Positions 14,110 through 23,407 are shown, numbered from the stretch's first letter. The stretch: 64,000 nt of DNA from Streptomyces varsoviensis (GCF_000718635.1 NZ_JOBF01000012.1:124001-188000), one strand, 5' to 3'. Made by a program: numbers and translations. Notes: generated from the sequence alone by a model not told the origin.

Positions 14110-15621
14110 GTGCTCAAGAGGATGCTCGTGGCCCCGGACCCGGAGCTGCTGCGGCTGCGCACCTCGGCCCGCGCCGTGCTCGGCATCGGCCTGGCCGCCG
14201 CCGTCTCGTACCTCCTGGGGCACTCGCTCACCGCGGCCGTCGCCGGCGGCCTCGCCGCGCTGCTCGCGCTCTTCACCGTCGGCGACCCCAGCGTCCGCCG
14301 CCAGGCCGTCACGACCGCGCTGCTCCCGGCGGTCGGCTTCCCCGTCCTCGCCCTGGCCGCGGCCCTGCACGGCCACCCCCTGGCGCGCGACGCCGCGTTC
14401 CTCGCCGTCGTCTTCTGCGGCGTATACGCCCGCCGCTGGGGCCCGCGCGGCCACGCGCTCGGCGTCTTCGGCTTCATGATGTTCTTCGCGACGCAGTTCC
14501 TGCACGCCGTGCCGGAGCAGCTTTTGCAGATCTACGCCTCCGTGGCGCTGGCTCTCGCGTGCGCCGCCGCCGTCCGCTTCGCCGTCTGGCCCATCGAACG
14601 GCGCACCCCGCCGCAGCCCGTCGCCGCCCCGCCGGCCGCCCGCGGGCTGGCCCGGCACACCACCCGCCAGGCGTTCCAGGCGGCCGTGGCCTGCGGCCTC
14701 GCGCTGGCCGTGGGGCGGCTGGTCTCGGACGAGCGCTGGTACTGGGCCGTCGGCACCACCTGGTGGATCTTCGTCAACACCGCCTCACGCGGCGAGACCC
14801 TGGTACGGGGCTTCCGCCGCGTGGTGGGGACCGTCACCGGCATCGCCGCCGGCCTGCTCGTCGCCGTGCCGCTGCACGGCGCGCCCGCGCCCACCGCCGT
14901 CCTCCTCGCCCTCTGCGTCTTCGGTCTCTTCTACAGCGCCGGGCCCTCCTACAGTTGGATGATCTTCTTCGTGACCGTGCTGGCGGGCCTGCTCTACGGC
15001 CTCCTCGGCGTTCTCCACCCCGGCCTGCTCGCCCTGCGCCTCGAACAGACCGCCGTCGGCGCGCTCGGCGCGGCCCTGGCCGTCGCCGTGGTGCTCCCCG
15101 TCACCACCCACACCGCCACCGACGCCTGGATCCAGCGCGCCCTGCTGTGCGTACGGCACTGCGCGGCGGACGCCGCCCGGCGGCTCGCCGGCGACGAGGC
15201 GGCCGACCCCGCGCCGCGCGTCGCCGAACTGGAACTGCTCCTCGGCCGCGTCCGCGTCTCCCTCGCCCCGCTGCTCCACCCGATCAGCCCGCTGCGGACC
15301 CGCAAGGGCCGGGCCCGGCAGGTCATGGCGGCCCTCGACGACTGCGCCCGCCAGGTGCGCGGCCTCGCCGCCGTGGCCGCCGACCCCGACGCCTCGCACG
15401 ACGCCCGGCTCACCGCCGCCTGCCGGCGCGTCGAAGCGGCCGTACAGAGCCTCGTCGCGCCGGGCGACCGGGCCGACTCCCCGGCTGCCGCGCTCGCCGG
15501 CGCGCCCCACCACCCCGGCGCGGAACGGGCCCTCGCGCACCTCCACGACCTGGAAGCCGCCCTCGCGGCCCTCGCCGCCCCGCTGCGCGGCACCTCGCGC
15601 GCGCCGTACGCGAAGGCGTGA
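14110..15621 (+). CDS. FUSC-family integral membrane protein
   Basis: A 503-residue membrane protein of the fusaric-acid-resistance/aromatic-acid exporter (FUSC) type. Two clusters of hydrophobic helices (about residues 20-150 and 185-330, including AVGTTWWIFVNTASRGETLVRGFRRVVGTVTGIAAGLLV) are each followed by a cytoplasmic helical stretch. The W-x2-x-T-x8-R-x3-G(R)VVGT region is the conserved FUSC core. The start at GTG 14110 has AAGGAG 9 bases upstream; the frame is open to 13990 but that part is unlike the family. It may export weak acids or aromatics (inference). A duplicated TTTCGCGTC pair lies just upstream. Confidence 0.87.
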   Translation: MLKRMLVAPDPELLRLRTSARAVLGIGLAAAVSYLLGHSLTAAVAGGLAALLALFTVGDPSVRRQAVTTALLPAVGFPVLALAAALHGHPLARDAAFLAVVFCGVYARRWGPRGHALGVFGFMMFFATQFLHAVPEQLLQIYASVALALACAAAVRFAVWPIERRTPPQPVAAPPAARGLARHTTRQAFQAAVACGLALAVGRLVSDERWYWAVGTTWWIFVNTASRGETLVRGFRRVVGTVTGIAAGLLVAVPLHGAPAPTAVLLALCVFGLFYSAGPSYSWMIFFVTVLAGLLYGLLGVLHPGLLALRLEQTAVGALGAALAVAVVLPVTTHTATDAWIQRALLCVRHCAADAARRLAGDEAADPAPRVAELELLLGRVRVSLAPLLHPISPLRTRKGRARQVMAALDDCARQVRGLAAVAADPDASHDARLTAACRRVEAAVQSLVAPGDRADSPAAALAGAPHHPGAERALAHLHDLEAALAALAAPLRGTSRAPYAKA

Positions 15622-15749
15622 GCGCGACGCGGTGATCCGGAACCCTGTTAGCGTCTGCTCCCATGGAGACGGTCCCTGACCAGCGCGGACATGGACCGGG
15701 ACAGACCGGGCAGCGGACCGGAACAGAAGAAGCGGCGGAAGGCGGCACA

Positions 15750-16793
15750 GTGGGCGGCACGCAACATCGGGCGTACATCGGATCGTTCAGCGCGGGCGGC
15801 GGCCTCGGCATCACCGTCGCCGACGTCGACCCCGACACGGGCGCGCTCACGGCCGTCCACTCCACCGACGCCGTCGAGAACCCCTCCTACCTCGCCCTCG
15901 CGCCCGGCGGGAGGGCGCTGTACGCGGTCAGCCAGAACGACGACGGCGCGGCCGTCGCACTCTCCCTCGCCGACCCGGCCCGCCCCGAGCCGCTCGGCCC
16001 GCCGGTCCCCGTCGCGGGCGCCGCGCCCACCCACCTCACGCTCGCCCTCGGCCACCTGCTCACCGCCAACTACCGCTCGGGCAGCGTCACCGCGCTCCCG
16101 ATAGCCGGCGACGGGCGGCTCGGCGACCCGGTCTCGGTCCTCCAGCACGAGGGCAGCGGCCCGGAGCCCGACCGGCAGCAGGGCCCGCACGCGCACGGCG
16201 TGCACCCCGACCCCTCCGGCCGCTGGGCGCTCGGCGTGGACCTGGGCACCGACTCGGTGTGGGTCTACGCCCTCGACGCCCCCGGCGGCCGGCCGGTCGT
16301 GCACCACGAGACCCGGCTGTGGGCGGGCAGCGGCCCCCGGCACCTGGTCTTCCACCCCCGCGGACACCGCGCGTACATCGTCAACGAGCTGGACTCGACG
16401 CTCACCACCTGCCGTTGGGACGCGGAGACGGGCGAGCTCGCGCCGATCGGCACGACGCCGGTCGCCCCCCAGGACAGCGAGTCCGTCAACTTCCCCTCCG
16501 AGGCGGCCATCGCGGCGGACGGCCGCTTCCTGTGGGTCGCCAACCGCGGCCACGACAGCATCGCCACCCTCGCCCTCGACGCGACGGGCGACACCCCGGC
16601 CCTGGTCACCACGGTCGACTGCGGCGGGCGCCGTCCCTGGGACCTGGCCCTGCACCCCTCGGGCCGGCACCTCTACGCCGCGAACGAGGGCAGCGGCGAC
16701 GTCACCTGGTTCGACGTCGACCCGACGACGGGCGAACTGACCCGCGGCGGCGCCATCCCCGCGCCCAGCGCCTCCTGCGTCATCCTCGGCTGA
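15750..16793 (+). CDS. Lactonase-family seven-bladed propeller (6-phosphogluconolactonase-like)
   Basis: About 347 residues of the Lactonase/YbhE-type beta-propeller family, with repeated blade motifs such as AYIGSFSAGGGLGITVADVDPDTGAL, PSYLALAPGGRALYAVSQ, LWVANRGHDSIATLAL and LHPSGRHLYAANEGSGDVTWFDVDPTTGEL. Related proteins hydrolyse 6-phosphogluconolactone, but many members are uncharacterised. The GTG at 15750 has a GGAAGG site and gives the family's usual N-terminus; ATG 15663, seven bases after a TTAGCGT -10-like box, could give a leaderless, longer form with a low-complexity N-terminus. The stop codon is the first TGA of a tandem octamer array. Confidence 0.85.
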   Translation: MGGTQHRAYIGSFSAGGGLGITVADVDPDTGALTAVHSTDAVENPSYLALAPGGRALYAVSQNDDGAAVALSLADPARPEPLGPPVPVAGAAPTHLTLALGHLLTANYRSGSVTALPIAGDGRLGDPVSVLQHEGSGPEPDRQQGPHAHGVHPDPSGRWALGVDLGTDSVWVYALDAPGGRPVVHHETRLWAGSGPRHLVFHPRGHRAYIVNELDSTLTTCRWDAETGELAPIGTTPVAPQDSESVNFPSEAAIAADGRFLWVANRGHDSIATLALDATGDTPALVTTVDCGGRRPWDLALHPSGRHLYAANEGSGDVTWFDVDPTTGELTRGGAIPAPSASCVILG

Positions 16794-16870
16794 ATCGCTG
16801 AATCGCTGAATCGCTGAATCGCTGAATCGCTGAATCGCTGAATCGCTGAATCGCTGAATCGCTGAATCGC
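16791..16870. repeat. Ten perfect copies of an 8-bp tandem repeat
   Basis: TGAATCGC is repeated ten times without a mismatch, starting at the stop codon of the lactonase gene. The perfection implies recent slippage. Because each unit begins TGA, the gene end is insensitive to copy-number change. Confidence 0.97.
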
Positions 16871-16908
16871 TGAGCTCCCGTCCGGGGCATCGACACGGAC
16901 GCCGAACA

Positions 16909-16940
16909 GCCCGAAGGGCCCCGAGTGGGGCCCTTCGGGC
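16909..16940. terminator. Hairpin terminator after the lactonase gene
   Basis: Perfect 14-bp stem (GCCCGAAGGGCCCC, loop GAGT), downstream of the octamer array and before the convergent CbiX-like gene, so it may serve both. Confidence 0.85.
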
Positions 16941-17037
16941 ACAGGCGTTCGCTGTGTCGGGCGGCGCCGAGCCACGCCGCCCTGTGTCGTCATGTCTCGG
17001 TGTCCCGACGTCTCGACAGGGAAGCGAGCGACGGGTG

Positions 17038-17985
17038 TTACTGGCGGGGCGCGTCGGCGTACGGCGCGCCCTGGGCCGTCGGCTGCGTCGGGATGCCCAG
17101 CACCGTCGCGTACTTGGCCAGCACCAGCTTGCCGACCGCGCCGTAGGCGCCCAGCGCCTCGGCCGCGGCGCAGTCCGCCTCGGCGGCCGCGGTGCCGGGC
17201 ACGCCCGCCGCGACCTCGGGGCCGATCAGGTAGGGCGCGAGGGCCAGTTGGCGCGAGCCCGCCTTGCGCAGTTCCTCGGCCGTACGCGCTATGGCGCCGT
17301 CCTCGTCCAGCGCGGCGGCCATCACCGGCACGGCGAGCCGGGCGGAGAGCAGCATGCCCGTGATCCCGGCGGCCTGGACGGCCTCGTCACCGCCGACCGT
17401 CGCGAGGATGATCCCGTCCGCGGCGGTTGCGACTGTGAACAGGCGGGCGCGGTCGGCGCGGGCGAGACCCGCCTCCGAGAGCCGAACGTGCAGGGCCTCG
17501 GCGAGCAGCGGATGCGGACCGAGCGCGTCGGTCAGCTCCGCGGCGGAGCCGCTGTTCATGACCGCGTGGCGTATCCGCCGCAACAAGGCGTTGTCGGGAC
17601 CCGCCAAGAGCGGCACGGTGACGGCGGCGGGACCCGCTTCGGCGTCCGATCCCTCCTGGTCATCGGCGTCCCGCCGGGCGGCGACGCGCGCGTCGCGCTC
17701 GGCCGCGACATGGGTGAGCACGGCCTCCAGGGCCGGGAACTCGTCCCCTTCGCCGTCCACGTAGCCGATCCGGGCGTCGAGCCCGGGCAGTTCGGAGCGG
17801 GCGATGCTCAGCACCTCTTCGGCGAGGCCGCGGGTGGCATCGTCGGGGGTCCCCGGCACGGCCAGGACCAGTGGCGGCGCCCCGACGGGCGCCGCCACCG
17901 GTTCCGGCCGCCGGTGCCGTCCGGGCTGGCGGGGACGTGGCATTCGTACAGGCAGGCCAGGCGCGGGCCCTGTGGGGGAGCTCAT
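17038..17985 (-). CDS. Sirohydrochlorin chelatase-like (CbiX-fold) protein
   Basis: A 315-residue protein with two CbiX/SirB-like halves (about 35-155 and 165-300). Family members insert cobalt or iron into sirohydrochlorin. Here the first half has LVLAVPGTPDDATRG where active chelatases have a His in an HGS-type motif, so catalysis is doubtful; the same replacement is, from memory, common in Streptomyces paralogues. The start at ATG 17985 has no good ribosome site; ATG 17943 is an alternative. The gene stands apart from cobalamin or siroheme genes in this window, so its role is open. Confidence 0.8.
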   Translation of the reverse strand: MSSPTGPAPGLPVRMPRPRQPGRHRRPEPVAAPVGAPPLVLAVPGTPDDATRGLAEEVLSIARSELPGLDARIGYVDGEGDEFPALEAVLTHVAAERDARVAARRDADDQEGSDAEAGPAAVTVPLLAGPDNALLRRIRHAVMNSGSAAELTDALGPHPLLAEALHVRLSEAGLARADRARLFTVATAADGIILATVGGDEAVQAAGITGMLLSARLAVPVMAAALDEDGAIARTAEELRKAGSRQLALAPYLIGPEVAAGVPGTAAAEADCAAAEALGAYGAVGKLVLAKYATVLGIPTQPTAQGAPYADAPRQ

Positions 17986-18092
17986 GGCGCCGCATGCTAT
18001 CCGCTCGCGGGGCCCCGCTGTTCGGGAGGGGGCGACAGTGTGCTATCTGTCCGGATATGTTCGGCGGTTCGTACGACTTGATGCGGAAGTGG

Positions 18093-19178
18093 TCACCCCG
18101 AAATGGAGAGCATGAACGGATCGGGCGGCAGCAGCAGACGATCCGCCGCGAGCGCCGAGGCGATCCGCAGCGCCCCGTCCAGCGGGCCGCCCGCCGCCTC
18201 GACCAGCTCCGCGTACGGCAGTTGCTGCTGCAATTCCGCACGCAGCGGTACGAGCAGGGGAGCGCCGATCCGGAACACCCCACCGGTGAGCGCCACTTCG
18301 TACCGCTCGTGCCGCGGCTGTCCCCCGGGCCGGGGGCAGACGGCCGCCGCGGTCTCGGCGATGTGGCGGGCGGCCGTGGCGAGGACGTGCCGCGCGACCG
18401 GGTCGCCGGCCGCCGCGCAGCGGGCCACCTCGGGCGCGAACGAGGCGAGCACGGCGGGCCGGTCGGTGCGCGGGTACAGCTTGCCGGGCAGCCCGGCCGC
18501 CGGCCCGAAGACCGCTTCCGCGCGGGCCAGCAGCGCGGCCGAGCCGCCCGTACGCCCGTCGTGGGCGCGCAGCGCCGCCGTCAGCCCGGCCTGGCCGATC
18601 CACGCTCCGCCGCCGAGGTCCCCGAGCAGATGGCCCCAGCCGTCCGCGCGCCGCCAGCCGCCCTCCCGACTGAGGTCGGACCCGATGGCGATCATCCCGG
18701 TGCCGCCGGCGACGACCGCGCCCGGCCGCTGGCCCAGCGCCCCGGCGTAGGCGGTCACCGCGTCGGCCGCGAGGGCGAGCCGGCCCACCCCCAGCTCCGC
18801 GCGGAGCGCCGCGGGCAGCGTCTCGCGCAGGTCGTCGCCGAGGCTGGCCATGCCCGTCGCGCCCACGCAGGCCGCGTCGGCGCGCTCCGCTCCGGCCTCG
18901 CGCAGCAGGCGGCGGGCGGCGGGCAGCACGTGGGCGAGGAAGGCGCGGGCGTCGATGCCCGCGTCGCCGGTCGCCACCGGGTCGGGGGTGTGCCAGGTGC
19001 GGGCGGGGGCGTCGAGGTCCGCGCGGGCCACGGCGATCCGGACGCCCGAACCGCCCGAGTCGACGGCGAGCACCGTGCCGGGGACGGGGCCGGCCGGTCC
19101 GTCGGCGGCAACGCTCGTACGCGCGTCGCCGCTCGGGCCGCCGTCCGCGTCCGCGTGCCCGTGGGTGTCGTCGCTCAC
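18093..19178 (-). CDS. BadF/BadG-type ATPase, N-acetylglucosamine-kinase-like
   Basis: A 361-residue actin-fold (ASKHA) protein with phosphate-1 motif VLAVDSGGSGVRIAVA after a 35-residue disordered lead, phosphate-2 region GAVVAGGTGMIAIG, GGWRRADGWGHLLGDLGGGAWIG, and adenosine motif ALTGGVFRIG. This matches the GlcNAc kinase / BcrAD family, which phosphorylates GlcNAc in amino sugar recycling (substrate inferred). It starts 4 bases after the stop of the scramblase-like gene, so the two are probably co-transcribed. Confidence 0.85.
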   Translation of the reverse strand: MSDDTHGHADADGGPSGDARTSVAADGPAGPVPGTVLAVDSGGSGVRIAVARADLDAPARTWHTPDPVATGDAGIDARAFLAHVLPAARRLLREAGAERADAACVGATGMASLGDDLRETLPAALRAELGVGRLALAADAVTAYAGALGQRPGAVVAGGTGMIAIGSDLSREGGWRRADGWGHLLGDLGGGAWIGQAGLTAALRAHDGRTGGSAALLARAEAVFGPAAGLPGKLYPRTDRPAVLASFAPEVARCAAAGDPVARHVLATAARHIAETAAAVCPRPGGQPRHERYEVALTGGVFRIGAPLLVPLRAELQQQLPYAELVEAAGGPLDGALRIASALAADRLLLPPDPFMLSISG

Positions 19179-19182
19179 CGGA

Positions 19183-19995
19183 TCAGCCGAGCCCTCGGGC
19201 GTCCTGCTTGAGCGCCGTGTCGACGGTCAGGGCCGTGGCCACGACGAGGCTCAGCAGCGGGTCGGCGAGCTGGCGGTGGATCTGCAGCACGTAGTTGTCC
19301 GCCGTCGTGAACATCGTCTTGGCGAGCCCTTCCCAGGTCTTGGTGATCCGGGCGATCTCGGTGTCGGTGTGGTCGACGATGGCGAAGTTCCAGGCCCGCC
19401 AGTTCTCGGCCTTGATGGCGCCGATCTGCTCGCCGCCGGAGACCAGCGCAAAATTGATCTTGCCGATGGCGTTCTGCTGGACGATCTCGCCCAGCGGCTG
19501 CCCGTCGGGCCGCTCGACGACCACGCGGGACTTGATGAGCTTGGCCGGCCGGGTCAGCAGGAGCTGCGGGCGGCCCTGGGCGTCCCGGATCTCCAGCTTG
19601 TGCGTCATGTACTGGTCGAGGCTGGAGACGAACCGCAGCACCTTCTTCGCCGCGCTCTGGCCGACCTCGACCACCGTGCCGAGCGTGCGGCCGTGCTGGT
19701 CGAAGACGCTGTACTCGTTCGTCACCTCGATCAGCTTGGCCTTCTGGTTCACCACCAGGACCGGCTCGGTGAAGAGGGTGCCGCCGCCGTGCGCCTCCGG
19801 CGCCACCTTGGCCTGGCGCTGGACCTGGTCCTGAATCCGCGCCGGGTCGTGTGTGGCCGGAACGGCTCCCTCCGAGGGCGGTCGCCCGGGATGCGTGTGC
19901 TCGGTCCACTGGCTGCCGTCCCACCATCTCAGCAGGTGAGGGGTGCCCTGCGGATCGGCGTACCACCCCGCGGGGATGTTCGTCTGAGTCGTCAT
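19183..19995 (-). CDS. DUF2510 plus phospholipid-scramblase-related protein
   Basis: A 270-residue protein. Residues 6-36 (PAGWYADPQGTPHLLRWWDGSQWTEHTHP) are a DUF2510 domain, a Trp-rich module common in actinobacterial membrane-associated proteins. Residues 75-260 match the scramblase/LURP-one tubby-like fold (LVVNQKAKLIEVTNEYSVFDQHGRTLG ... ALVSGGEQIGAIKAENWRAWNF). A moderately hydrophobic helix near the C-terminus (LADPLLSLVVATALTV) resembles the scramblase terminal helix. Bacterial function is unknown; lipid binding is inferred. It is first in an operon with the kinase-like gene. Confidence 0.85.
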   Translation of the reverse strand: MTTQTNIPAGWYADPQGTPHLLRWWDGSQWTEHTHPGRPPSEGAVPATHDPARIQDQVQRQAKVAPEAHGGGTLFTEPVLVVNQKAKLIEVTNEYSVFDQHGRTLGTVVEVGQSAAKKVLRFVSSLDQYMTHKLEIRDAQGRPQLLLTRPAKLIKSRVVVERPDGQPLGEIVQQNAIGKINFALVSGGEQIGAIKAENWRAWNFAIVDHTDTEIARITKTWEGLAKTMFTTADNYVLQIHRQLADPLLSLVVATALTVDTALKQDARGLG

Positions 19996-20019
19996 GGCCG
20001 GACACCCTATCCCCGGACG

Positions 20020-20697
20020 TCAGGGAATCAGCCAGTTCACCGGCGCCGCTCCCTGCCGTACCAGGAGGTCGTTCGCGCGGCTGAACGGGCGGGAGCCGAA
20101 GAAGCCGCGATCGGCCGACATGGGGGAGGGGTGCGCGGACTCCACGGAGGGGACCTGCCCGAGCAGCGGGCGCAGATTGCGGGCGTCGCGGCCCCACAGG
20201 ATCGCCACCAGCGGGCCGCCGCGCGCCACCAGGGCCTTGATCGCCTGCTCGGTGACCTCCTCCCAGCCCTTGCCGCGGTGCGCGGCCGGACGCCGGGGCG
20301 CGGTGGTGAGCGCCCTGTTGAGGAGCAGGACGCCCTGCTGGGTCCAGGGCGTGAGGTCGCCGTTGGACGGCCGGGGCAGCCCGAGGTCGGTGTGCAGCTC
20401 CCGGTAGATGTTCTCCAGGCTGCCGGGCAGCGGCCGCACGTCGGGCGCGACGGAGAAGCTCAGCCCCACGGCGTGCCCGGGGGTGGGGTACGGGTCCTGA
20501 CCGACGATCAGAACCTTCACCTCGTCGAAGGGTTGCTGGAAGGCGCGCAGCACATGGGCCCCGGCCGGTAGGTACGTACGGCCCGCCGCGATCTCCGAGC
20601 GCAGGAAGTCGCCCATCGCGGTGATCCGTCCGGCCACGGGCTCAAGTGCCTTCGCCCAGCCGGGTTCGACGATCTCGTTCAACGGTCGTGCAGCCAC
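20020..20697 (-). CDS. ung: Uracil-DNA glycosylase, family 1
   Basis: Excises uracil from DNA to begin base excision repair. The 225-residue protein has the catalytic water-activating motif [18 protein letters not shown], the LLLNRALTT region, and the Leu-loop motif [21 protein letters not shown] with the catalytic His. Pro replaces the His of E. coli GQDPYH, which is the usual actinobacterial form. The start is GTG 20697. It lies between the scramblase-like and BNR-repeat genes on the same strand, without overlap. Confidence 0.96.
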   Translation of the reverse strand: MAARPLNEIVEPGWAKALEPVAGRITAMGDFLRSEIAAGRTYLPAGAHVLRAFQQPFDEVKVLIVGQDPYPTPGHAVGLSFSVAPDVRPLPGSLENIYRELHTDLGLPRPSNGDLTPWTQQGVLLLNRALTTAPRRPAAHRGKGWEEVTEQAIKALVARGGPLVAILWGRDARNLRPLLGQVPSVESAHPSPMSADRGFFGSRPFSRANDLLVRQGAAPVNWLIP

Positions 20698-20766
20698 GGG
20701 GCGTCACTCTACTGGCTCCCTCCGGCGCCCCACGACCGCGCCCCCGAGCCCGCTCTCCTGGCTCCC

Positions 20767-21852
20767 TCACCCCACCACCGCGGCCCGTACGCACAGCACG
20801 TCCGGCAGGTGCGAGGCGATGAGCCGCCAACTGTCCCCTTCGTCCGCGCTCGCGTACACCTCGCCGTTGCGATTGCCGAAGTACACCCCCGCCGGATCGG
20901 CGTCGTCGAGACACATGGCGTCGCGCAGCACCACCCCGAAGTGCGGTGCGTCGGGGAGCCCGGCGTCGAGCCCCGTCCAGCTCGCCCCGGCGTCCTCGGT
21001 GCGGAAGACCCGGCAGTGCCGCCCGGCGGGCACCCGGTCGCTGTCGGCCTCGATCGGGAAGACGTAGGCGACGTCCGCCCGGCGCGGGTGGGCGGCGACG
21101 GCGAAGCCGAAATCGGAGGGGAGCGAGGCGCCGACCGGCGTCCACGCGCCGCCCGCGTCGTCGCTGCGGTAGACGCCCCAGTGGTTCTGGAGATAGAGCC
21201 GGTCGCGGTCGACCGGGTCCTGCGCGATCTTGTGCACGCACTGGCCGAACTCCGGGTACTGGTCGGGCAGGAAGACCGCCTGCACCCCGGCGTTCGACGG
21301 GCCCCAGCTCGCCCCGCCGTCCAGCGAGCGGTACACGCCGCCCGTGGAGACGGCGATGGTCACGGCGTCGCTGTCGCGGGCGTCCGTGATCACCGTGTGC
21401 ACGCCCTGCCCGCCGAAGCCCGCGCCCCACTCCCGCCGCGTGGGGTGGTCCCACAGCGACCGTACGAGCTCGAACGTCTCGCCCCCGTCCGCGGAGCGGA
21501 ACAGCGCGCCCGGCTCCGTGCCCGCGTAGACCACGTCGGGCGCGCCCGCCTCCGCCGGGTGGAGCTGCCAGACCCGCTCCAGGGAGGCGCCCGTGTCCTT
21601 GGGGAACTGCACCGCGGGCCGCGACGGCTCGTGCCAGGTCGCGCCGAGGTCGTCGGAGTGGAAGACCGAGGGGCCCCAGTGCGAGCTGTCCGCGCCGACC
21701 AGTATCCGGGGCGCGGCGCGGCGGGTGTCGAGCCCGATCGAATAGACGGACTGCGCGGGGAAACGGGGCTCGTCGAATCCCCAGTCGCCGCCGCGCCGCC
21801 GCGCGAGGAACAGACCCTTCTTGGTGCCGACCGCCAGCATGACCTCAGTCAT
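20767..21852 (-). CDS. BNR-repeat beta-propeller (exo-alpha-sialidase/VPS10-like) protein
   Basis: A 361-residue propeller with Asp-box (BNR) repeats: HSDDLGATWHEP, RSADGGETFELV, RSLDGGASWGPS, RSDDAGGAWTPV, RTEDAGASWTGL, ASADEGDSWRLI. No signal peptide is present, so it is probably cytoplasmic, and sialidase catalytic residues are not evident. Such proteins are often labelled glycosyl hydrolase without proof; the function is unknown. ATG 21852 (MTEVMLAVGTKKGLF) is the natural start of the first blade. Confidence 0.85.
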   Translation of the reverse strand: MTEVMLAVGTKKGLFLARRRGGDWGFDEPRFPAQSVYSIGLDTRRAAPRILVGADSSHWGPSVFHSDDLGATWHEPSRPAVQFPKDTGASLERVWQLHPAEAGAPDVVYAGTEPGALFRSADGGETFELVRSLWDHPTRREWGAGFGGQGVHTVITDARDSDAVTIAVSTGGVYRSLDGGASWGPSNAGVQAVFLPDQYPEFGQCVHKIAQDPVDRDRLYLQNHWGVYRSDDAGGAWTPVGASLPSDFGFAVAAHPRRADVAYVFPIEADSDRVPAGRHCRVFRTEDAGASWTGLDAGLPDAPHFGVVLRDAMCLDDADPAGVYFGNRNGEVYASADEGDSWRLIASHLPDVLCVRAAVVG

Positions 21853-22034
21853 GGCAAGCCACCTCCGGGACGCCGTTGTCTCAGTTACGGGTCAGTGTGC
21901 ACCCACCCACTGACAATGGCCCCCGCAGCGGTATCCCCGCAGGTCAGTCGGGCTGTCGGCGGATCTGGGCCCGCGCCGGCGGGAACGGGTGCCGGAGGCG
22001 GAGACGGCGGGCGGGACGCGCGCCGCCGCTTAAT

Positions 22035-22065
22035 TTGACAGTCGTCGTACTACGGCGTTTATCGT
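22035..22065 (+). promoter_or_regulatory. Promoter and overlapping palindrome of the old-yellow-enzyme gene
   Basis: TTGACA (22035-22040) with TATCGT (22060-22065) form a sigma-70-type promoter with 19-bp spacing. Between them lies CGTCGTACTACG (22043-22054), an imperfect palindrome (5 of 6 pairs), well placed for a repressor such as the ArsR-type protein encoded downstream (inference). Confidence 0.55.
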
Positions 22066-22106
22066 ACAAGAATGGCCGGGTCCCTCGTGTGCGAACGGAG
22101 CCTTCG

Positions 22107-23204
22107 ATGAGCAACCTCTTCCAGCCGTACCGACTGCGGTCGCTGACCATCCCCAACCGCGCCTGGATGGCGCCGATGTGCCAGTACAGCGCGGCGGCCG
22201 ACGGCCCCCTCCAGGGCGTGCCCACCGACTGGCACCTCGCCCACCTCGGCGCTCGCGCCGTCGGCGGCGCCGGCCTGATCCTGACGGAGGCCACGGCCGT
22301 ATCGCCCGAGGGCCGCATCTCGCCCCTGGACGTCGGGCTGTGGAACGAGGAGCAGCGCGAAGCCTTCCGGCGGATAACCCGCTTCCTGGAGTCGCAGGGC
22401 GCCGTCCCGGCCGTCCAGATCGCGCACGCGGGGCGCAAGGCGTCGACGGCCGCCCCCTGGCACGGCGGCAGGCAACTGCGCCCGGACGAGGGCGGCTGGA
22501 CGACGGTCGCGCCCTCCCCGCTCCCCTTCACGGACGACGGCCCCGTGCCGCGCGAGATGACGACGCGGGACATCGAGCGCGTCGTGGCGGACTTCGCGCG
22601 CACCGCCGAGCTGGCCCTCGCCGCCGGGTTCAAGGTCGCGGAGGTCCACGGCGCCCACGGTTACCTCATCAACGAGTTCCTGTCGCCGCACAGCAACCAC
22701 CGGGACGACGAGTACGGCGGCTCGTACGAGAACCGCACCCGGTTCGCCCTGGAGGTCGTCGACGCCGTACGGGCCGTGTGGCCCGAGGAACTGCCGGTGT
22801 TCTTCCGGATCTCCGCCACCGACTGGCTCACCGAGAACCCCGAGGACCCGCGCGAGGGCTGGACCGGCGAGGACACCGCGCGCTTCGCGAAGGACCTGCT
22901 GGCGCACGGCGTGGACCTGCTCGACGTGTCCACCGGCGGCAACGCCCCCGGCGCCGCCATCCCCGTCGGCCCCGACTACCAGGTCCCCTTCGCCGCCAAG
23001 GTCCGCGAGGAGACGGACCTGCCCGTCGCCGCGGTCGGCCTGATCACCGGGGCCCGGCAGGCGGAGGAGATCCTCGCCTCCGGCCGGGCGGACGCCGTGC
23101 TCCTCGGCCGGGAACTGCTGCGCGACCCCTACTGGGTCAACAGCGCCGCCGTCGAACTGGGCGACGAGCCGCGCCGCCCCGTGCAGTACGCCCGCGCGTA
23201 CTGA
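22107..23204 (+). CDS. NADH:flavin oxidoreductase, old yellow enzyme, YqjM-like
   Basis: A 365-residue FMN TIM-barrel ene-reductase that reduces activated alkenes with NAD(P)H. Visible: the YqjM-type N-terminus LFQPYRLRSLTIPNRAWMAPMCQYSA, with Cys contacting FMN; QIAHAGRKAS, with the substrate-binding His; EVHGAHGYLINEFLSPHSNHRDDEYGGSYENRTRF; and the phosphate loop AVGLIT ... ADAVLLGRELLRDPYW. ATG 22107 has GGAG 6 bases ahead. It is followed by an ArsR-type regulator on the same strand, and the pair probably answers to electrophile or redox stress. Confidence 0.95.
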   Translation: MSNLFQPYRLRSLTIPNRAWMAPMCQYSAAADGPLQGVPTDWHLAHLGARAVGGAGLILTEATAVSPEGRISPLDVGLWNEEQREAFRRITRFLESQGAVPAVQIAHAGRKASTAAPWHGGRQLRPDEGGWTTVAPSPLPFTDDGPVPREMTTRDIERVVADFARTAELALAAGFKVAEVHGAHGYLINEFLSPHSNHRDDEYGGSYENRTRFALEVVDAVRAVWPEELPVFFRISATDWLTENPEDPREGWTGEDTARFAKDLLAHGVDLLDVSTGGNAPGAAIPVGPDYQVPFAAKVREETDLPVAAVGLITGARQAEEILASGRADAVLLGRELLRDPYWVNSAAVELGDEPRRPVQYARAY

Positions 23205-23243
23205 CGAAGACGACGGCGACCGTACGGCCCTGAAGCGCGCCAC

Positions 23244-23298
23244 CCCCGCCGGTACGGGCCCCGCCGCCCCACCGGCGGGGCGAGGCCCCTCCGGGGCC
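23244..23298. terminator. Hairpins after the old-yellow-enzyme gene
   Basis: Two stems follow the stop: CCCCGCCGGT with ACCGGCGGGG (23244-23253 / 23271-23280) and GGCCCC-TCC-GGGGCC (23284-23298). Together they resemble a Streptomyces terminator without a U-tract. Confidence 0.55.
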
Positions 23299-23407
23299 CG
23301 CGTACTACGGTGAGCCCGTACCCGTACGCGTACCACCGACGCGGCCACCGGTCCGCCCGGCGGACCGGGCCGCCCCCCGTACGACCGACCGGCCAGGAGG
23401 AGCAGCC

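Noticed and set aside
15641..15668. Leaderless ATG start for the lactonase gene
   Set aside because: Possible because of a TTAGCGT box, but the added 29 residues are low-complexity and a ribosome site supports GTG 15750; kept only as an alternative.
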